DNA of 64,000 bases from Laburnicola sp. R22_1. Taxonomy: Eukaryota > Ascomycota > Dothideomycetes > Pleosporales > Didymosphaeriaceae. The notes under the pieces were generated by a model. The model was not told where the DNA came from, ran no database searches, and was given only the letters and a program-made list of their open reading frames with translations. The DNA is taken from the NCBI GenBank assembly GCA_014281115.1, contig JACONQ010000005.1:558001-622000 (forward strand), in the 5' to 3' direction. A program made the translations under genes and the position numbers. Positions 1-11,700 of this stretch are shown here, in pieces. Numbering within the stretch: the stretch's first letter is position 1; each line of letters starts with the position of its first letter.

Positions 1-1301
1 AGATGTTGATGCCTTCTCGAACCGATGCTGGTAGAGTAACGACACCGTAGACCGCAGGCTTGCCGTAGAGGACACAGATGAAGTCGGAGAGATAATCCAG
101 GACTGACAAATCGTGCTCTACGACAATTACATAATCGTCAGGACGGAGCAGGCTGCGGATCATGCGAGCAGCAGCTAGACGTTGCTTGACATCAAGGAAA
201 GAACTATCAAGTCAGCAAAGATAACCACAAAGGTGAGCGGTAGTCCTACGATGGCTCATCAAACATATACTGGTGCAAGTCAGTATACAGCCTTGTCATA
301 AGGATAAATGAGTGACTTACCACATCCGCTTTCTGAACGCAAACGATGCCGATCGCGAAACGCTGCAGCTCTCCACCGGATAGTAGGGTGACATCGCGGT
401 CGTATACATGTTGCAGCTCTACCCTAAGTTAGCCCAATGAACATTTACTATGTGCTTCGCAACGTACCGAGGACCTCGGTGATCTCCTTGAGATTTTCCA
501 TCTGAGAACGACCCTCAATGAGCTTACCGACAGATTTGTCGGGCCCCTTGATTGCCTTCGGGATCTGGTCCACATACTGAGGCTTGACGACAGCCTTAAG
601 GTTGTCCTCCAACACCTTGGTGAAGTAGTCTGGCCAAGGTTAATCCGTGTCCTCACACTGCACACGCTTGTGACGTTACTTTGTAATTCAGAGCCGCGGA
701 AGTACTTCAGGATTTCCTCCCAGTCCGGCGGGTTATCATAACGGCCAAGATTGGGCTTGAGCTTGCCGCTTAAGATCTTCAACGCCGTACTCTTGCCAAT
801 ACCGTTTGTACCGACCAGTCCCAGCACCTGGCCCGGACGGGGCATAGGCAGCCTATGCAACTTGAAGCTGTTCGCCGAGTATCGGTGCGTGACTTGTGTC
901 TCGAGGTTCGTGGGAAGATTGATAATGCTGATGGCGTCGAATGGGCACTTCTTAGGGCAGATACCGCATCCTATGCATAGCCGTTCGGAAATGAAGGCGA
1001 TCTTGGAGCTAGAATCCACTTCGATACACAACTTGCCGGTACGCACCACAGGACAGGACTTTTTGCACTCCTGTCTACATTTCTACACTCTTGTCAGCGT
1101 GTACTATCACGTTTGCCGGAGTGAGGGTCTACCTTTGGCTTGCACTGTTGGCCCACACTCCATGTTAGTAAAATTGAACTGAAAGCGGGGCAGTGGCAGA
1201 ATACTCGCCTTGTCGTTGCTGACAATGGCGATACTTTGGGGGTCTTAGTACACAATGACAAGCTGGGACCGAGAGACATACCGCGTGAGCTTGTCCGACA
1301 T
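1..1301 (-). CDS. RLI1: RLI1/ABCE1 ribosome-recycling ATPase, 5' part (partial)
   Basis: ABCE1/Rli1 is the cytosolic Fe-S ABC-type ATPase that splits ribosomes after termination and helps initiation and ribosome export. The 3' part lies beyond base 1. Hand-built exons (minus strand): 1282-1301, 1209-1233, 1133-1144, 680-1082, 468-629, 321-418, 250-269, 1-203, about 314 codons in one continuous frame. The N-terminus carries two ferredoxin-like clusters, C16-C21-C25-C29 and C55-C58-C61-C65. NBD1 follows, with Walker [10 protein letters not shown] near residues 110-118, the signature LSGGE, and Walker B ending in FDEPSS. The start is the ATG of MSDKLTR, the usual family N-terminus. The gene is unusually intron-dense: introns of 44-65 nt isolate exons of only 12, 20, 20 and 25 nt. 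The second intron begins with GC instead of GT (1208/1207), which the conserved NDKCKPK junction demands. It is divergent from CHD1. Confidence 0.97.
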
Positions 1302-2242
1302 GGCTGCGGGTGTGGGTGGTGTTTGTGTGTGGCGGCCAAATACTGTGTAGCAGATGGAGGGGCAGGCGCGCTGGGCTTCAACGTCGGCGGAAAATCAGCA
1401 TACGGCGCGAAGGCTCTCTCTACGCATCTGCAGGAACTCACCAGGCTGCAGCCAGGATCAGTCGGCGGCGGTTCGACTGTGCAGGACAACGGCGACAAGA
1501 GACAAGTGGTCGACCAAGCTTGCGTCGAATGCGCGGTGCGGTGCTCGTGCTGGTGGTGCACCTGTCGTCGCAGAAGCGGCGGCGCTGATTGGCCGGCTTA
1601 GTCATCGGCCCTAGTCGGCGTAGGCGCGGCTCTGCGTCGTGCGGCCCACCGAGCCCTGCGCCCAGCCGATATCCTCTATCTTCACAGTAGACGTGCCTTG
1701 CACCCAAGTCACCCACCCCGACCTCGAGGCAACAACCCAGCATAACGCCCGACCCTTCACGAGGGTACTACAGCCATGGATTGTAAGTGCTCTTCTCTAT
1801 CTCCAGTTCGCTTTTCCTCTCGCTGCAACAAACCCGCCGTCCCATCGAGCCGGCCTCGTCGCAGACATTCCCATCAACCCGCCGTCACCCCCATCTCCCG
1901 CCCGCATCTAGGCACCTGATATCGATACTTCCGCGTGCTTTGCTTCGCTCTAAACCTCTCTCCACCTGTCTACAGCTCGCCCGGGCCATTGGCACCCGCC
2001 TGGGCCGCCCGCTGTCTCCTCCGTCCATGTCCATCACACCGTGGTCACCACCATCAAACCCCGATTGTTCACGAGTTGTTTGGTGTTTCCAGTCGCTTTT
2101 TGGTTACTTTGAGTCGCGTGGTTCTGCTCTATCCAACGCATCCATCTCCGTCCTCACGCGACATCCGCTGCTTCTTGGACAGCCACGCTGACCCTTCGTT
2201 ATAGCTGTCTCCATCGTAGTAGTACCCAACGATTCTGGGCAC
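1302..2242. promoter_or_regulatory. Shared RLI1/CHD1 intergenic promoter region
   Basis: About 940 bp separate the divergent start codons of RLI1 (1301, minus) and CHD1 (2243, plus). The CHD1-proximal half (about 1,780-2,240) is rich in pyrimidine runs, typical of fungal promoters and 5' leaders. No clear TATA box or recognised operator is visible. Several short ORFs on both strands are not conserved-looking and I treat them as chance. Promoter function is inferred from position only. Confidence 0.5.
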
Positions 2243-5200
2243 ATGTCCTCGATTCCAAACGGGCATTCCTCGTCGGTCGCGTTAGGCGCCACTATACCAT
2301 CTGCCCGCTCACCGCCTAGCGAGAGCGAACTCTCCGATGCCAAAGAGCCCGCCGTCGAAAACAAGTCGTCAGATGAAGATGAAGATGCCTCGGGAGAGGA
2401 GTACGACCAAGACGAACAGATGCACGTCGATTCGGATTCGTCCGAGGATGCTGCAGGCGAGCCAGACGACGACACTTATGACTCAGATGGACGACCGGCG
2501 GGCGACGGACGTGCTGGCAGTTCGACATCACAAGAGTCACGGCCAATGAAGCGCAAAGCTAGCGTCGAAGATGACTTCTCGTCGCACCCTGAGCTATACG
2601 GGCTGCGCCGAAGTGTACGTGGCCTCTATCTGCATCGTGACTTTCAGCTTACCGGAACCTAGGGTCGCGCCCGTCCAACACGCCGCATCGTAAGCTACCT
2701 TCTATACTAATGCTATCGCTCTTTTAATTCGTTCTAGGTCGATAGCAGCGATGAAGATGATGTTTCCGACTCTGACGTGCCGCGTAAGCGCCAAAAGACC
2801 ACCTCGCGAAAAGGTATTCACCTCGATCATCTAAGCTCATTCGACACTGACACACCCTAACAGCTTCAAATCAACCCACACCGCTTTACCACTCTGCCGG
2901 CTCAGACTCGGAGTCTGGCGGTTACGTCGGAGCTCGACGAGGCATCCCGAGCAAGAAGGAGCGGCGGCGCCGACGCTTCGTTGCAGAGGGTCAACTGGCC
3001 CCATCACATGCTGAAGTTCGCTTCTCTCAGCGCCGTACAAAGCAGGTCACCAATTACAATGAGGAAGGAGAGGACTCGTTCGAGGAAGAAGAGGATAGTA
3101 TGACGCCGAACTACTGGGCCACCACCGCCGAGGAAACAGGTCCTGCCATCGACAAGGTGCTTGATCATCGGCCGAAACCTGACATCGGTATGGCCCACTA
3201 GTGTAGTGGAAGTTTTGGTGCTGACTATTATAGAACTGGATCCCTATTCTGTCCAGAAGAAAGATTTTGAGTATTTGGTCAGCACACTGAACGCTTCCGA
3301 CAACTCCACACTAACGTTTGCTCCAGATTAAGTGGCAGGACAAGGCACATTACCATTCCACTTGGGAAGAATATAGTACAGTGGCCTCGAGCAAAGGCTG
3401 GCGCAAGCTGGACAACTACTTCAAGGGTCCTGTAATGACCGACATGCATATCCACGCCCGCAAGAAGTACGACCCAGAGGAATTCGAGCAGCACATGGTC
3501 ACACGCGAAGGGCAACGCGAAAGCTTGCTTGATTACCACGTTGTGGAGCGCGTGATAGATTCGCGTGACGGCGAAGACGAGACGGAGTATTACGTCAAGT
3601 GTAAGTGCGACCTTGGCTTTTCCCCCTTTTGAGCTTACCTAACCCGTTGGTAGGGAAGGGTCTCACCTACGACCACTCCACTTGGGAGCCCGCTTCCCTG
3701 GTGAGCAGCCTCGCACAGACCGAGATCGACCGATACCTTGACCGCCAGACAAACCGACCCGTCTCCGACTCCAAGGAAACCAATCTGGCGACCCGGAGGA
3801 AGTATAAACTCCTCGAAGAGCAGCCAGACTACATCAAGCACGGAAAACTTCGCTCGTTCCAGCTCCACGGTCTTAACTTCCTTGCTCACAACTGGGTTCG
3901 AGGGACCAGTGTTATATTAGCTGATGAGATGGGATTGGGTAAGACAGTCCAAACAGTCTCGTTCATGAACTGGCTTAAAAACGACCGACGGCAACAAGGA
4001 CCCTTCCTATGCGTTGTGCCGCTATCAACCATGCCAGCCTGGGCCGATACATTCAACAACTGGACCCCCGATATCAACTATGTTATCTACACCGGCGGGG
4101 GTGAAGCACGAAAGATTATCCAAGACTGTGAGCTGTTAGTCGAAGGTAACCCACGAAAAGTCAAGTTCAACGTGCTATTGACGACGTACGAGTATGTGCT
4201 TTCGGACTGGCAATTTCTTTCGCAGATAAAATGGCAATTTCTCGCCGTTGACGAGGCCCATCGGTTAAAGAACCGTGAATCACAGCTTTATGAGAAGCTT
4301 CTGCAGTTCTCTGCCCCCAGCCGCCTCCTGATTACCGGAACTCCGATTCAGAACACCCTCGGTGAGCTTTCGGCGTTGATGGACTTCTTGATGCCCGGAA
4401 AAGTCACCTTTGACGAGAATGTCGATTTGGCGTCTGAGGACGCAAGCATCAAGCTGGCGGAGCTTAGCGCTGCTATCCAGCCTTATATGATTCGTCGGAC
4501 GAAAGAAAAGGTTGAGAATGACCTCCCTCCCAAGTCAGAGAAGATCTTGAGAGTCGAGCTGTCAGATATTCAGCTGGAATACTACAAGAACATCCTTACT
4601 CGGAACTATGAAGCTCTCAATGAAGGTAGTCAAGGCCAGAAGCAGTCGTTGTTGAACATCGTTATGGAATTGAAGAAGGCCAGTAATCATGCCTTGCTTT
4701 TCCACAACGCCGAAGCCAAGTTTCTCAAGGAAAACGCCACGAAAGAGGAAACTCTCAAAGCCCTCATCACCACCAGTGGAAAAATGATGCTGCTCGACCG
4801 CCTCCTCACAAAGCTTAGAGCGGATGGCCATCGAGTTCTCATCTTCAGTCAAATGGTTCACATGCTGGATATCCTTACTGACTACATGCGACTGAGAAAC
4901 TATCAATATCAGCGACTGGATGGTACAGTCCCCGCAAGCGATCGTAAGATCGCCATCGATCATTTCAATGCTCCTGGAAGCGAGGATTACTGCTTCCTCC
5001 TCTCCACGCGGGCTGGTGGTCTCGGCATCAACCTGATGACAGCTGATACAGTCATCCTCTTCGACTCCGACTGGAATCCCCAAGCAGATCTGCAGGCTAT
5101 GGCACGTGCTCATCGTATCGGACAGCAAAAGCCAGTAAGTGTTTACCGACTTGTGTCCAAAGACACCATCGAGGAAGAAATTCTAGAGCGAGCTCGTAAC

Positions 5201-7282
5201 AAACGTATGCTTGAATTCATCACCATCCAACGCGGTGTTACGGATCGTCAGCAAAAGGAGCTCAACGACAAGATCAACCGTGCCGCAGGAGAGCCAAATT
5301 CTGCTGACGATATCAACAACATTCTCAAGCGTCGCGGCCAGAAGATGTTCGAGCAATCAGGCAATCAGAAGAAGCTGGAAGAGCTTGATATCGATGCTGT
5401 GCTCGAAAACGCAGAAGAGCACAAGACAGAACAGGCGGCAGGTCTCACCTCCGATGGCGGCGAAGAATTTCTGAAAGCTTTTGAGTACACGGACGTCAAG
5501 ATCGACTTGGAATGGGACGATATCATTCCAAAGGACGAACTTGATGTCGTAAAGGCTGAGATCCAACAGCGCAAGGAGGAAGAGGAGACACGGAAGCTCC
5601 TTCAGGAAAGTGCACCCAGGAAGCGCAAAGCCGTTGCGCCTGGTGAGCGAGAACAGCGAGCCGCTAAGAGACGAGCCCGAGAAGTCATGCCCGGAAGTGA
5701 CGATCAATCCGAAGAAGAAGACCCGAACAGTGACCCTCGACGTCCGCTGGTTACGAAGGAGCTGCGCAACCTTGTCCACGCTTATTATCGTTATGGTTCC
5801 ATGGACGAGCGTGGCGAGGAAGTGATCCGTGAAGCGAGATTAGTTGGACGCGACTCGGATGTCGTCAAAGCGGCCCTGGAGCAAGTCATTGCGAAGGCCA
5901 AAGACGAAATCGAGAAGCAGCGGACCGATCTTAAGAAGAAGGAGTGCGAAAACCGACAACTCACCAAGAAGGATAAGAAAGCGGTGTTATTCGATCACGA
6001 GGGTGTCAAAAAGATCAACGCCGAGACAATCCTTGACCGACCTGTCGAGATGCGCGTCCTCAAAGAAGCTATCGCTATCGGTTCAGACTGGCGAAACTTC
6101 CGAATCCCCGACGCCATCAAGCCTGCCAGCTATTCTTGTCCATGGGGTGCTCGAGAAGACGGCATGCTCATGATTGGTATTAACCGTCATGGCTACGGGG
6201 CATGGGTACCTATTCGAGACGACCCGGATCTCGGATTGAAAGAGAAGTTCTTCCTCGAAGAAAATCGCGTGGACAAGAAAGAAGAGCGGAACAAATTGGA
6301 GGAAAAGAACGCAAAGTCACCTGGAGCTGTTCACCTCGTCCGCCGCGCAAACTACCTTCTCACCGTCCTGAAAGACAAAGTGGGCGCAGATCCTAACGCG
6401 AAGCGGCTCATGGAAAATCACCATCGCAACAACAAGAAGCACTTGAGCGCTGCACGTCGCGTGGAGAAGAACTCGAGTATATCCGCTAGCCCCGTTCCAC
6501 CCGGTCAATCACGCAAGGGAAATTCTCGTGAATCAGAGAAACCTGGTCATCGCGTGCACAGCATGAGCGAAATTCGTCATACTGAGCGTCCGGAGAGCCG
6601 CCAGCGTGACAAGGCAACTCCGGATCACAAGCATCGACAGAGTGATCAGTACCGTCCGTCAGAGGGGAGCCGAAAAGAGCATCGCAATGACCGTGGCAGT
6701 ATCGACCGCCGTCACCCACTCTCAGACCGCGTTGGTACTCCTGAGATCCGTCGTAAAGCTAGCGGCGATATGGAGAAGTCGCGCTCCAAGGAGGAACGAC
6801 CTCGGCATCCGGAAGAGAGACACCATTCGCAAAACCAGGCGAACAATCAGAATGGCCAACACCGGAGTGCTGATTCTCCTCCGCACAAGGCCAAGGGGAA
6901 GAATATCGACCCGGACATGGAAAAGGCTCTGAAACAAGTGCGCGACAATCTTGGTCGGCTCAAGAAAGCGACGAGTAAAAACTATCCCAACAAGGACAAA
7001 CTGGTCAAGGTTCTCAAGAAGGAGCTCATTGCAGTGGGCAATCACATCAACGCGCACACTCGAACAAACCCCTCGCGTGGCGAGGACCTCTGGTGAGTTT
7101 CAACCAGTGCAACTTCTTGGCATTGTGCTAATTGTGACAGGAACTATACAGTTAACAACTACTGGCCGCGCCAAGACGTGACGGTGGAAAAGGTGCAACT
7201 CATGTACAAGAAGATGGTTTCCTCTGAGTCGGGTGCAAAGCAGCAGAGCGCTCCAGGGAATGGACCCACGAATGGTGCCTGA
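2243..7282 (+). CDS. CHD1: CHD1 chromatin-remodelling ATPase (chromodomain helicase)
   Basis: Nuclear SNF2-family remodeller that spaces nucleosomes over transcribed genes. Exons: 2243-2614, 2663-2689, 2738-2813, 2864-3187, 3234-3277, 3327-3600, 3654-7092, 7141-7282, giving 1,565 codons, the usual fungal Chd1 length. The N-terminal 250 residues are acidic and low-complexity. Tandem chromodomains follow at about 267-330 and 350-400; exon junctions at 3187/3234, 3277/3327 and 3600/3654 restore the WKG of chromodomain 2. The SNF2 ATPase has motif I DEMGLGKT near 462-469 and the DEAH box near 572-575; the C-lobe motif ARAHRIGQ lies near 856. A basic SANT/SLIDE-like DNA-binding region and a charged Ser/Arg-rich linker follow. 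The CHD1 helical C-terminal domain (DUF4208) is at about 1456-1530. The last exon restores the W-N-Y-T continuation at the 7092/7141 junction. The start is the first ATG upstream of the acidic tail and could differ. Confidence in identity is very high. Confidence 0.97.
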
Positions 7283-8009
7283 GCGGTTGTGTGTCGTGTG
7301 AGGTATATTACGGCATAGCGTCAGGCGTCGGGGTTTGCACATGCATGGCGCGGGAACTTTTGCTTTCGGACTTTTTTTTTCTCTTCTGCATACACGGAAG
7401 CCTTCCTCTCTCTACCACGAGGCAGGCAAGATATATGGGGCATGTCATTTTTCGGGGGCGCATACTTGGCGGCATGAACAGCACTGGGAGGGGGGGGGTT
7501 GTTTGTTGAGCATTTACGGCAAGGGTACATGGGCTATGCATCATCTTCTGGCGAGATGCGACAAGCGCGTCGTCGTCGTGACATATTACTTGTAGGCGCT
7601 CTCTGTTATTGATAGCGCAGGTGGCCGGTACCTAGTCTTGGGATGGCCGGCATACGGAAACAGGCATTCAGGAATTCAGATCACGTATCATGTGCGGCGC
7701 ACTCTGTTGCAGAAGAGCGCTGAAGCGGTACCGTGACGGCGATGGGTGTACCCGTGATGTGTTCCTTGGGCTGGTGACGAAGATGTGGTGGGTCGGGCCG
7801 TGGATGGCGTCAGGCGGAAGGGACATCATGGACATGCATGGTTGCGCCTGCCCCTGCCAACCGTCGCGCCTGCCAACGTGAACCAAGGCGGACAGGGGAT
7901 TGGCCCGCCAGTCGTCATAGGCTCTCGACGCACACACTGACCGTCGTGGACATATATATATGCTTCGCTCACGCATGCCGGCCTCTGCACAGACAACTCC
8001 TCGCAGGCT
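7283..8009. other. CHD1-PPN1 intergenic region with TATA-like box
   Basis: About 730 bp covering the CHD1 3' end and the PPN1 promoter, including a T-run at about 7,371-7,380 and a G-run near 7,491. A TATA-like alternating AT stretch at 7952-7961 lies about 50 bp upstream of the PPN1 ATG. Overlapping short ORFs on both strands look like chance. No other gene is supported. Confidence 0.5.
7952..7961 (+). promoter_or_regulatory. TATA-like element upstream of PPN1
   Basis: The motif atatatatat sits about 50 bp before the PPN1 start codon in otherwise GC-rich DNA. Position and composition suit a core promoter element. This is inference from position alone. Confidence 0.4.
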
Positions 8010-10359
8010 ATGTCGTGGCTGCTGTGTGCCTTGACCGGCGCGCTGCTCGTGTCCAGCACCAGCGGCCTGGGCACGCCGCAGCTAGGCGCACCAGACGCAG
8101 GTACGCTCGGAGAAACGAGCAAGAGCCGCCCTCTGCATGGCCGCTTTCTCCATATAACCGGTAGTCCACAGCCCCGCTCCCGCGCTGCCATGGCCAGAGG
8201 GCTCGTATTGACGGGCCACAGATTTCCACCCCGACCCCTTCTTCAAGCCCTACTCGAGCACCCAGGCGAAGGCCGCCTGCCACCGCAGCCATGGCCCCGC
8301 AGGCTACTACGGCGCCGAAACATCGGCATGCGACTCGCCTATATCGCTCGTCAATGCGACCATGGATTGGATAAAGCACAACATCGCCGACGAGGTAGAC
8401 TTTGTCCTGTGGACCGGCGACTCTGCGCGCCATGACAACGACGAGAAGAAACCGCGCACTCGGAGCCAAGTCGTCGAGCTGAACCGACTCATGGTGCAGA
8501 AGCTGACAGAAGTGTTTGGCAATGGCCAGGACGACGAGGATCCCACCCGGGCCTTCAAGATACCCATCGTACCGACATTTGGCAACAATGATATTCTGCC
8601 ACATAATATCCTACTGCCGGGGCCGAACAAGTGGACCGTCAAGTATTTGGACATCTGGAGAGGGTTTATACCAGAGGCCCAGAGGCATCAGTTCCAACAG
8701 GGCGGTTGGTTCTCGGTCGAGGTCATACCGGGCAAGCTGGCTGTAATCAGCTTGAACACGCTGTAAGCTGGGCGCAGTGCACCTTCGGAAGAAGGGAGAG
8801 CTAACGAGCCTAGGTACTTCTTCAACGCCAACTCCGGTGTCGACGGATGCGCGAAGAAGCGTGAGCCCGGCTACGAGCATTTCGAGTGGCTGCGTGTCCA
8901 GCTCCAGGTACTACGCGATCGTGCCATGTCCGCCATTTTGATCGGCCATGTGCCGCCTGCGCGCGTTGACAGCAAGGAGAGCTGGGATGAGACGTGCTGG
9001 CAGAAGTTTGCACTATGGGGACATCAATTCCGAGACGTGATTGTCGGATCTTTTTTTGGTCACATGAATATCGACCATTTTATATTGCAAGACTCTCACA
9101 ACATCAAGAAAGGTGCCAAGAAAGGCCATATGGCGGCGAGCAATAACAAGGCAAAGAACCAAGCTCTGGGCGGAGGCTTGCTGCCCGATGATGAAGTCAC
9201 GGTAGCATCTGCTTCCGATTACCTGCATGACCTAAGGTGGTCGTGGTCGAAGCTCCCGTCACCTCCATCAAAGAAGCACTCAGACTCATGCGCGCAGGAC
9301 CCAGAGGATGACGCAGAAGAGGACGCCATCGCTCCCTGGCAGAGCATTATTTCCATGTTTTCGAAAGCCAAAAAGGAACCAAAGGACGGCAGAAAAAGAT
9401 CGTTTCTCGACAAGCTCGGCGGTGAGTACGCAGAACGATACAGCGTGTCTTTCGTTTCGCCTTCCGTTGTGCCAAATTATTTCCCTAGTATCCGCGTCTT
9501 CGAGTACAATATCACTGGCTTGGAGCATCTGTCCACCTCTCCAGTGTCGAATATGGTACAAGCATTCGACAGTCCGTTCGATCAGAAGCCTGTCGTGGCT
9601 TACGAGTTCACCGACGATGAAACATACAAGCGAGAGACAACGACTATCCTGAAGCGAAAATATAAACAGGAAGAGAAGAAATTGTTGAAGAAGCGTAGGA
9701 AGTACAAATTCAAAGTCCCAAAGGGTCCAACGAAGAGTGCAGCTCCGGGTCCCGCATATAGTCCCCAGCCTCTCACCTTTATAGGTTATACGCAATACTT
9801 CGCAAACCTCACGCAGATCAACAACGACTTCGTCGCAGAATCTTTTAATGAGGATGCGCCACACACTCTCTTCAGTCTGCAGGCTGATGAGCATGGAAGC
9901 ATGGAAGCGAATGGATGGAAAGAAGGAAGGCACGGGAAATATCAGGGCAAAAAGCCACATGTGAAGCCGCATCCGAACAAGTTCAAGTTTGAGGTTGAGT
10001 ATGAGACTAAAACTGATAAGCGATACAAGCTGAAGGATCTCACGGTGCGAAGTTTTGTCGATTTGGCGAGACGAATGAGTCAAGAGACTGACGGATCGGC
10101 GTGCCAGACAGATGAAGAAGAAAGTGAACTGTACGCCCAGAAGAGGAGAAATAACGGAAAGAAGAAACATAGAAAGAGCAAGAATAAAGCATGGCTTGCG
10201 TTTGTCGAGCGGGCTTTTGTGGGAACGCTCGATCCAAGTGAGCTTGCATTATTTGGTGCTCAGGAACAAGAACGGATTACGCAAGAACGTGAAGAAACAG
10301 ACAAGGAGGAGGAGGGAGAGGAAGGAGGAGAGGAAAAAGATGAGATCATAGAATTGTGA
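8010..10359 (+). CDS. PPN1: Vacuolar endopolyphosphatase (PPN1/PHM5)
   Basis: Metal-dependent calcineurin-like phosphoesterase that cleaves inorganic polyphosphate chains internally in the vacuole. Exons 8010-8160, 8222-8762 and 8814-10359 give 745 codons, close to the yeast protein (about 670) plus a longer tail. Residues 2-19 are a hydrophobic signal or anchor segment followed by a Ser/Pro-rich linker. Metallophosphoesterase motifs are all present: D51-x-H53 (ITDFHPD), G116-D117 with R120/H121 (GDSARHD), G171-N172 (FGNND), G275-H276 (GHVPP) and G313-H314-x-N316. The first motif is formed across the first splice junction, which supports that intron; the second junction gives L-YFF and has a ctaac branch site at 8801. 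The C-terminal 100 residues are very Lys/Glu-rich and end in an acidic stretch. The start at 8010 places the signal segment correctly and is about 50 bp past a TATA-like box. Confidence 0.95.
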
Positions 10360-10559
10360 GAACAAGGAGTACTGTGGTGTTGTGATATACCCTGGTTGGA
10401 TTTGCATCCACGTCCGAATTTAGCGCTGGTGCATTTGACTCTTGCATGACATGGCTTTCACAAGTTATAAGTTTTACTCTGCGTTTTCATTCGGGATGGG
10501 CAAGGGGCATGTAGTCGGCGTTTTTGTATTGAGGAGAAATTGGCATTATTACATTATTG

Positions 10560-11700
10560 CTACACTGCTATTTCTACTACAGTTGCGAATATTACAGCTT
10601 GCATATATAAGATTTCCATGGTCGTTAGAGAGTGAAGCCACGAACCCTGTTCTACTAAATCTTGTAGGCGCTTCACCATGGTTCGGGTGTGGTATCCGAG
10701 TTCTGCCTCGGTGTCGTTGAGGATATTCCATATGCGGGCTTTGCGGGCTATGCCTTGGATGTGCTTCGCAGCTGGTTACAGTTTGTTAGCAGGATGAGTC
10801 CGAATCTTGAACAAGGTACTAGTGACGCGTTCAAGGAGCCCCACGGGCTCCCGTTTCAGCCCCGCAAAATTCATCGGCATTCTTTCTTGTATGACTGACT
10901 CTAGCTCTTCGTTGGTGCAGAATAACGTAACGAACACGGCTCTCATCGATCACGGAGAGGACAAAACCAAAGGAGATGAAGATACACGTACCAAAGTACA
11001 AGCCATGCGTAGCAAACACTTTCAAGGAATCGGGAAACTCCGAGATGGCAATGTTGGTGAGGCGCATGGCTTGGTCCTGAATAAGCGGTTTGTACGATTC
11101 GTCTTGCAGGGTGGGTTCAGCGTAAAGCAGAATGTGGGTTACGTGGTACCAGAACGTCGCGGCAGCTGCGGCTGTAACGATGAAGTAGACTTTACGGAAG
11201 CCTTCGGCGTCTTCGTCGCCATACGGTATGCCAATGAAGGTATCGGAGAGGCCGGATCGCCACTCTTCGAGTTCTTGGAGAAAGGCCTCGCGTTTTTGCT
11301 TGCCGAGGGGAGTGGAGCCGTGCTCGCCGTATATCAGGCAGATTACGCGGGCGAGGATCCAGAGGACGTGGTTTCCTAAAAGATCTTCCCTGGTCTCTCC
11401 TTCTTCCCAGTGTACACTCCACTCGTTGGGGTCCAGAAAAAGTGGTCGTCCTGTCGTCTGTGTAAATCCAATTTCGTGCCTCGTGCGGATCCAAAAGTTT
11501 GCGCGGTCGATTCCCCTCGCTTGGGCGTTGATGTTGTGGTGTTTGATAAGCATGGTTTGGCCGAGAAGGTGACGCCAGTGGTGCTCTGTGTGCCGGGCTG
11601 TAGAACAACGACATATTGACCATCGCAGCATGAAGCGGCCATTTGTCATCATCCTGGCTGTATCCTCTATTGTCATCGACAAAGGCCCGACACGTATCAC
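10560..11700 (-). CDS. Zn2Cys6-regulator-like protein lacking the zinc finger (possibly truncated)
   Basis: The 333-codon model has exons 10992-11700, 10820-10900 and 10560-10771. The two introns are spliced by frame and codon continuity; the second is 48 nt with a ctaac branch site. Residues about 70-130 (a run like IRTRHEIGFTQ, later RPLFLDPNEW and an NHVLWILARVICL helix) resemble the fungal-specific middle homology region of C6 transcription factors. These proteins normally carry an N-terminal C6 zinc cluster and bind DNA in the nucleus. No such cluster is visible here, and I found no upstream exon encoding one within several hundred bases. It is therefore either a genuine finger-less regulator, a truncated gene, or my model starts too late. 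The first intron (91 nt, GTACGT donor) is the least certain; without it the frame runs to a different stop at 10831. The family assignment is by pattern only. Confidence 0.55.

Noticed and set aside
1776..1805. 5'-leader intron upstream of CHD1 (gtaagt followed by an early ccag)
   Set aside because: The implied intron would be under 30 nt, too short for splicing; a longer version could not be supported.
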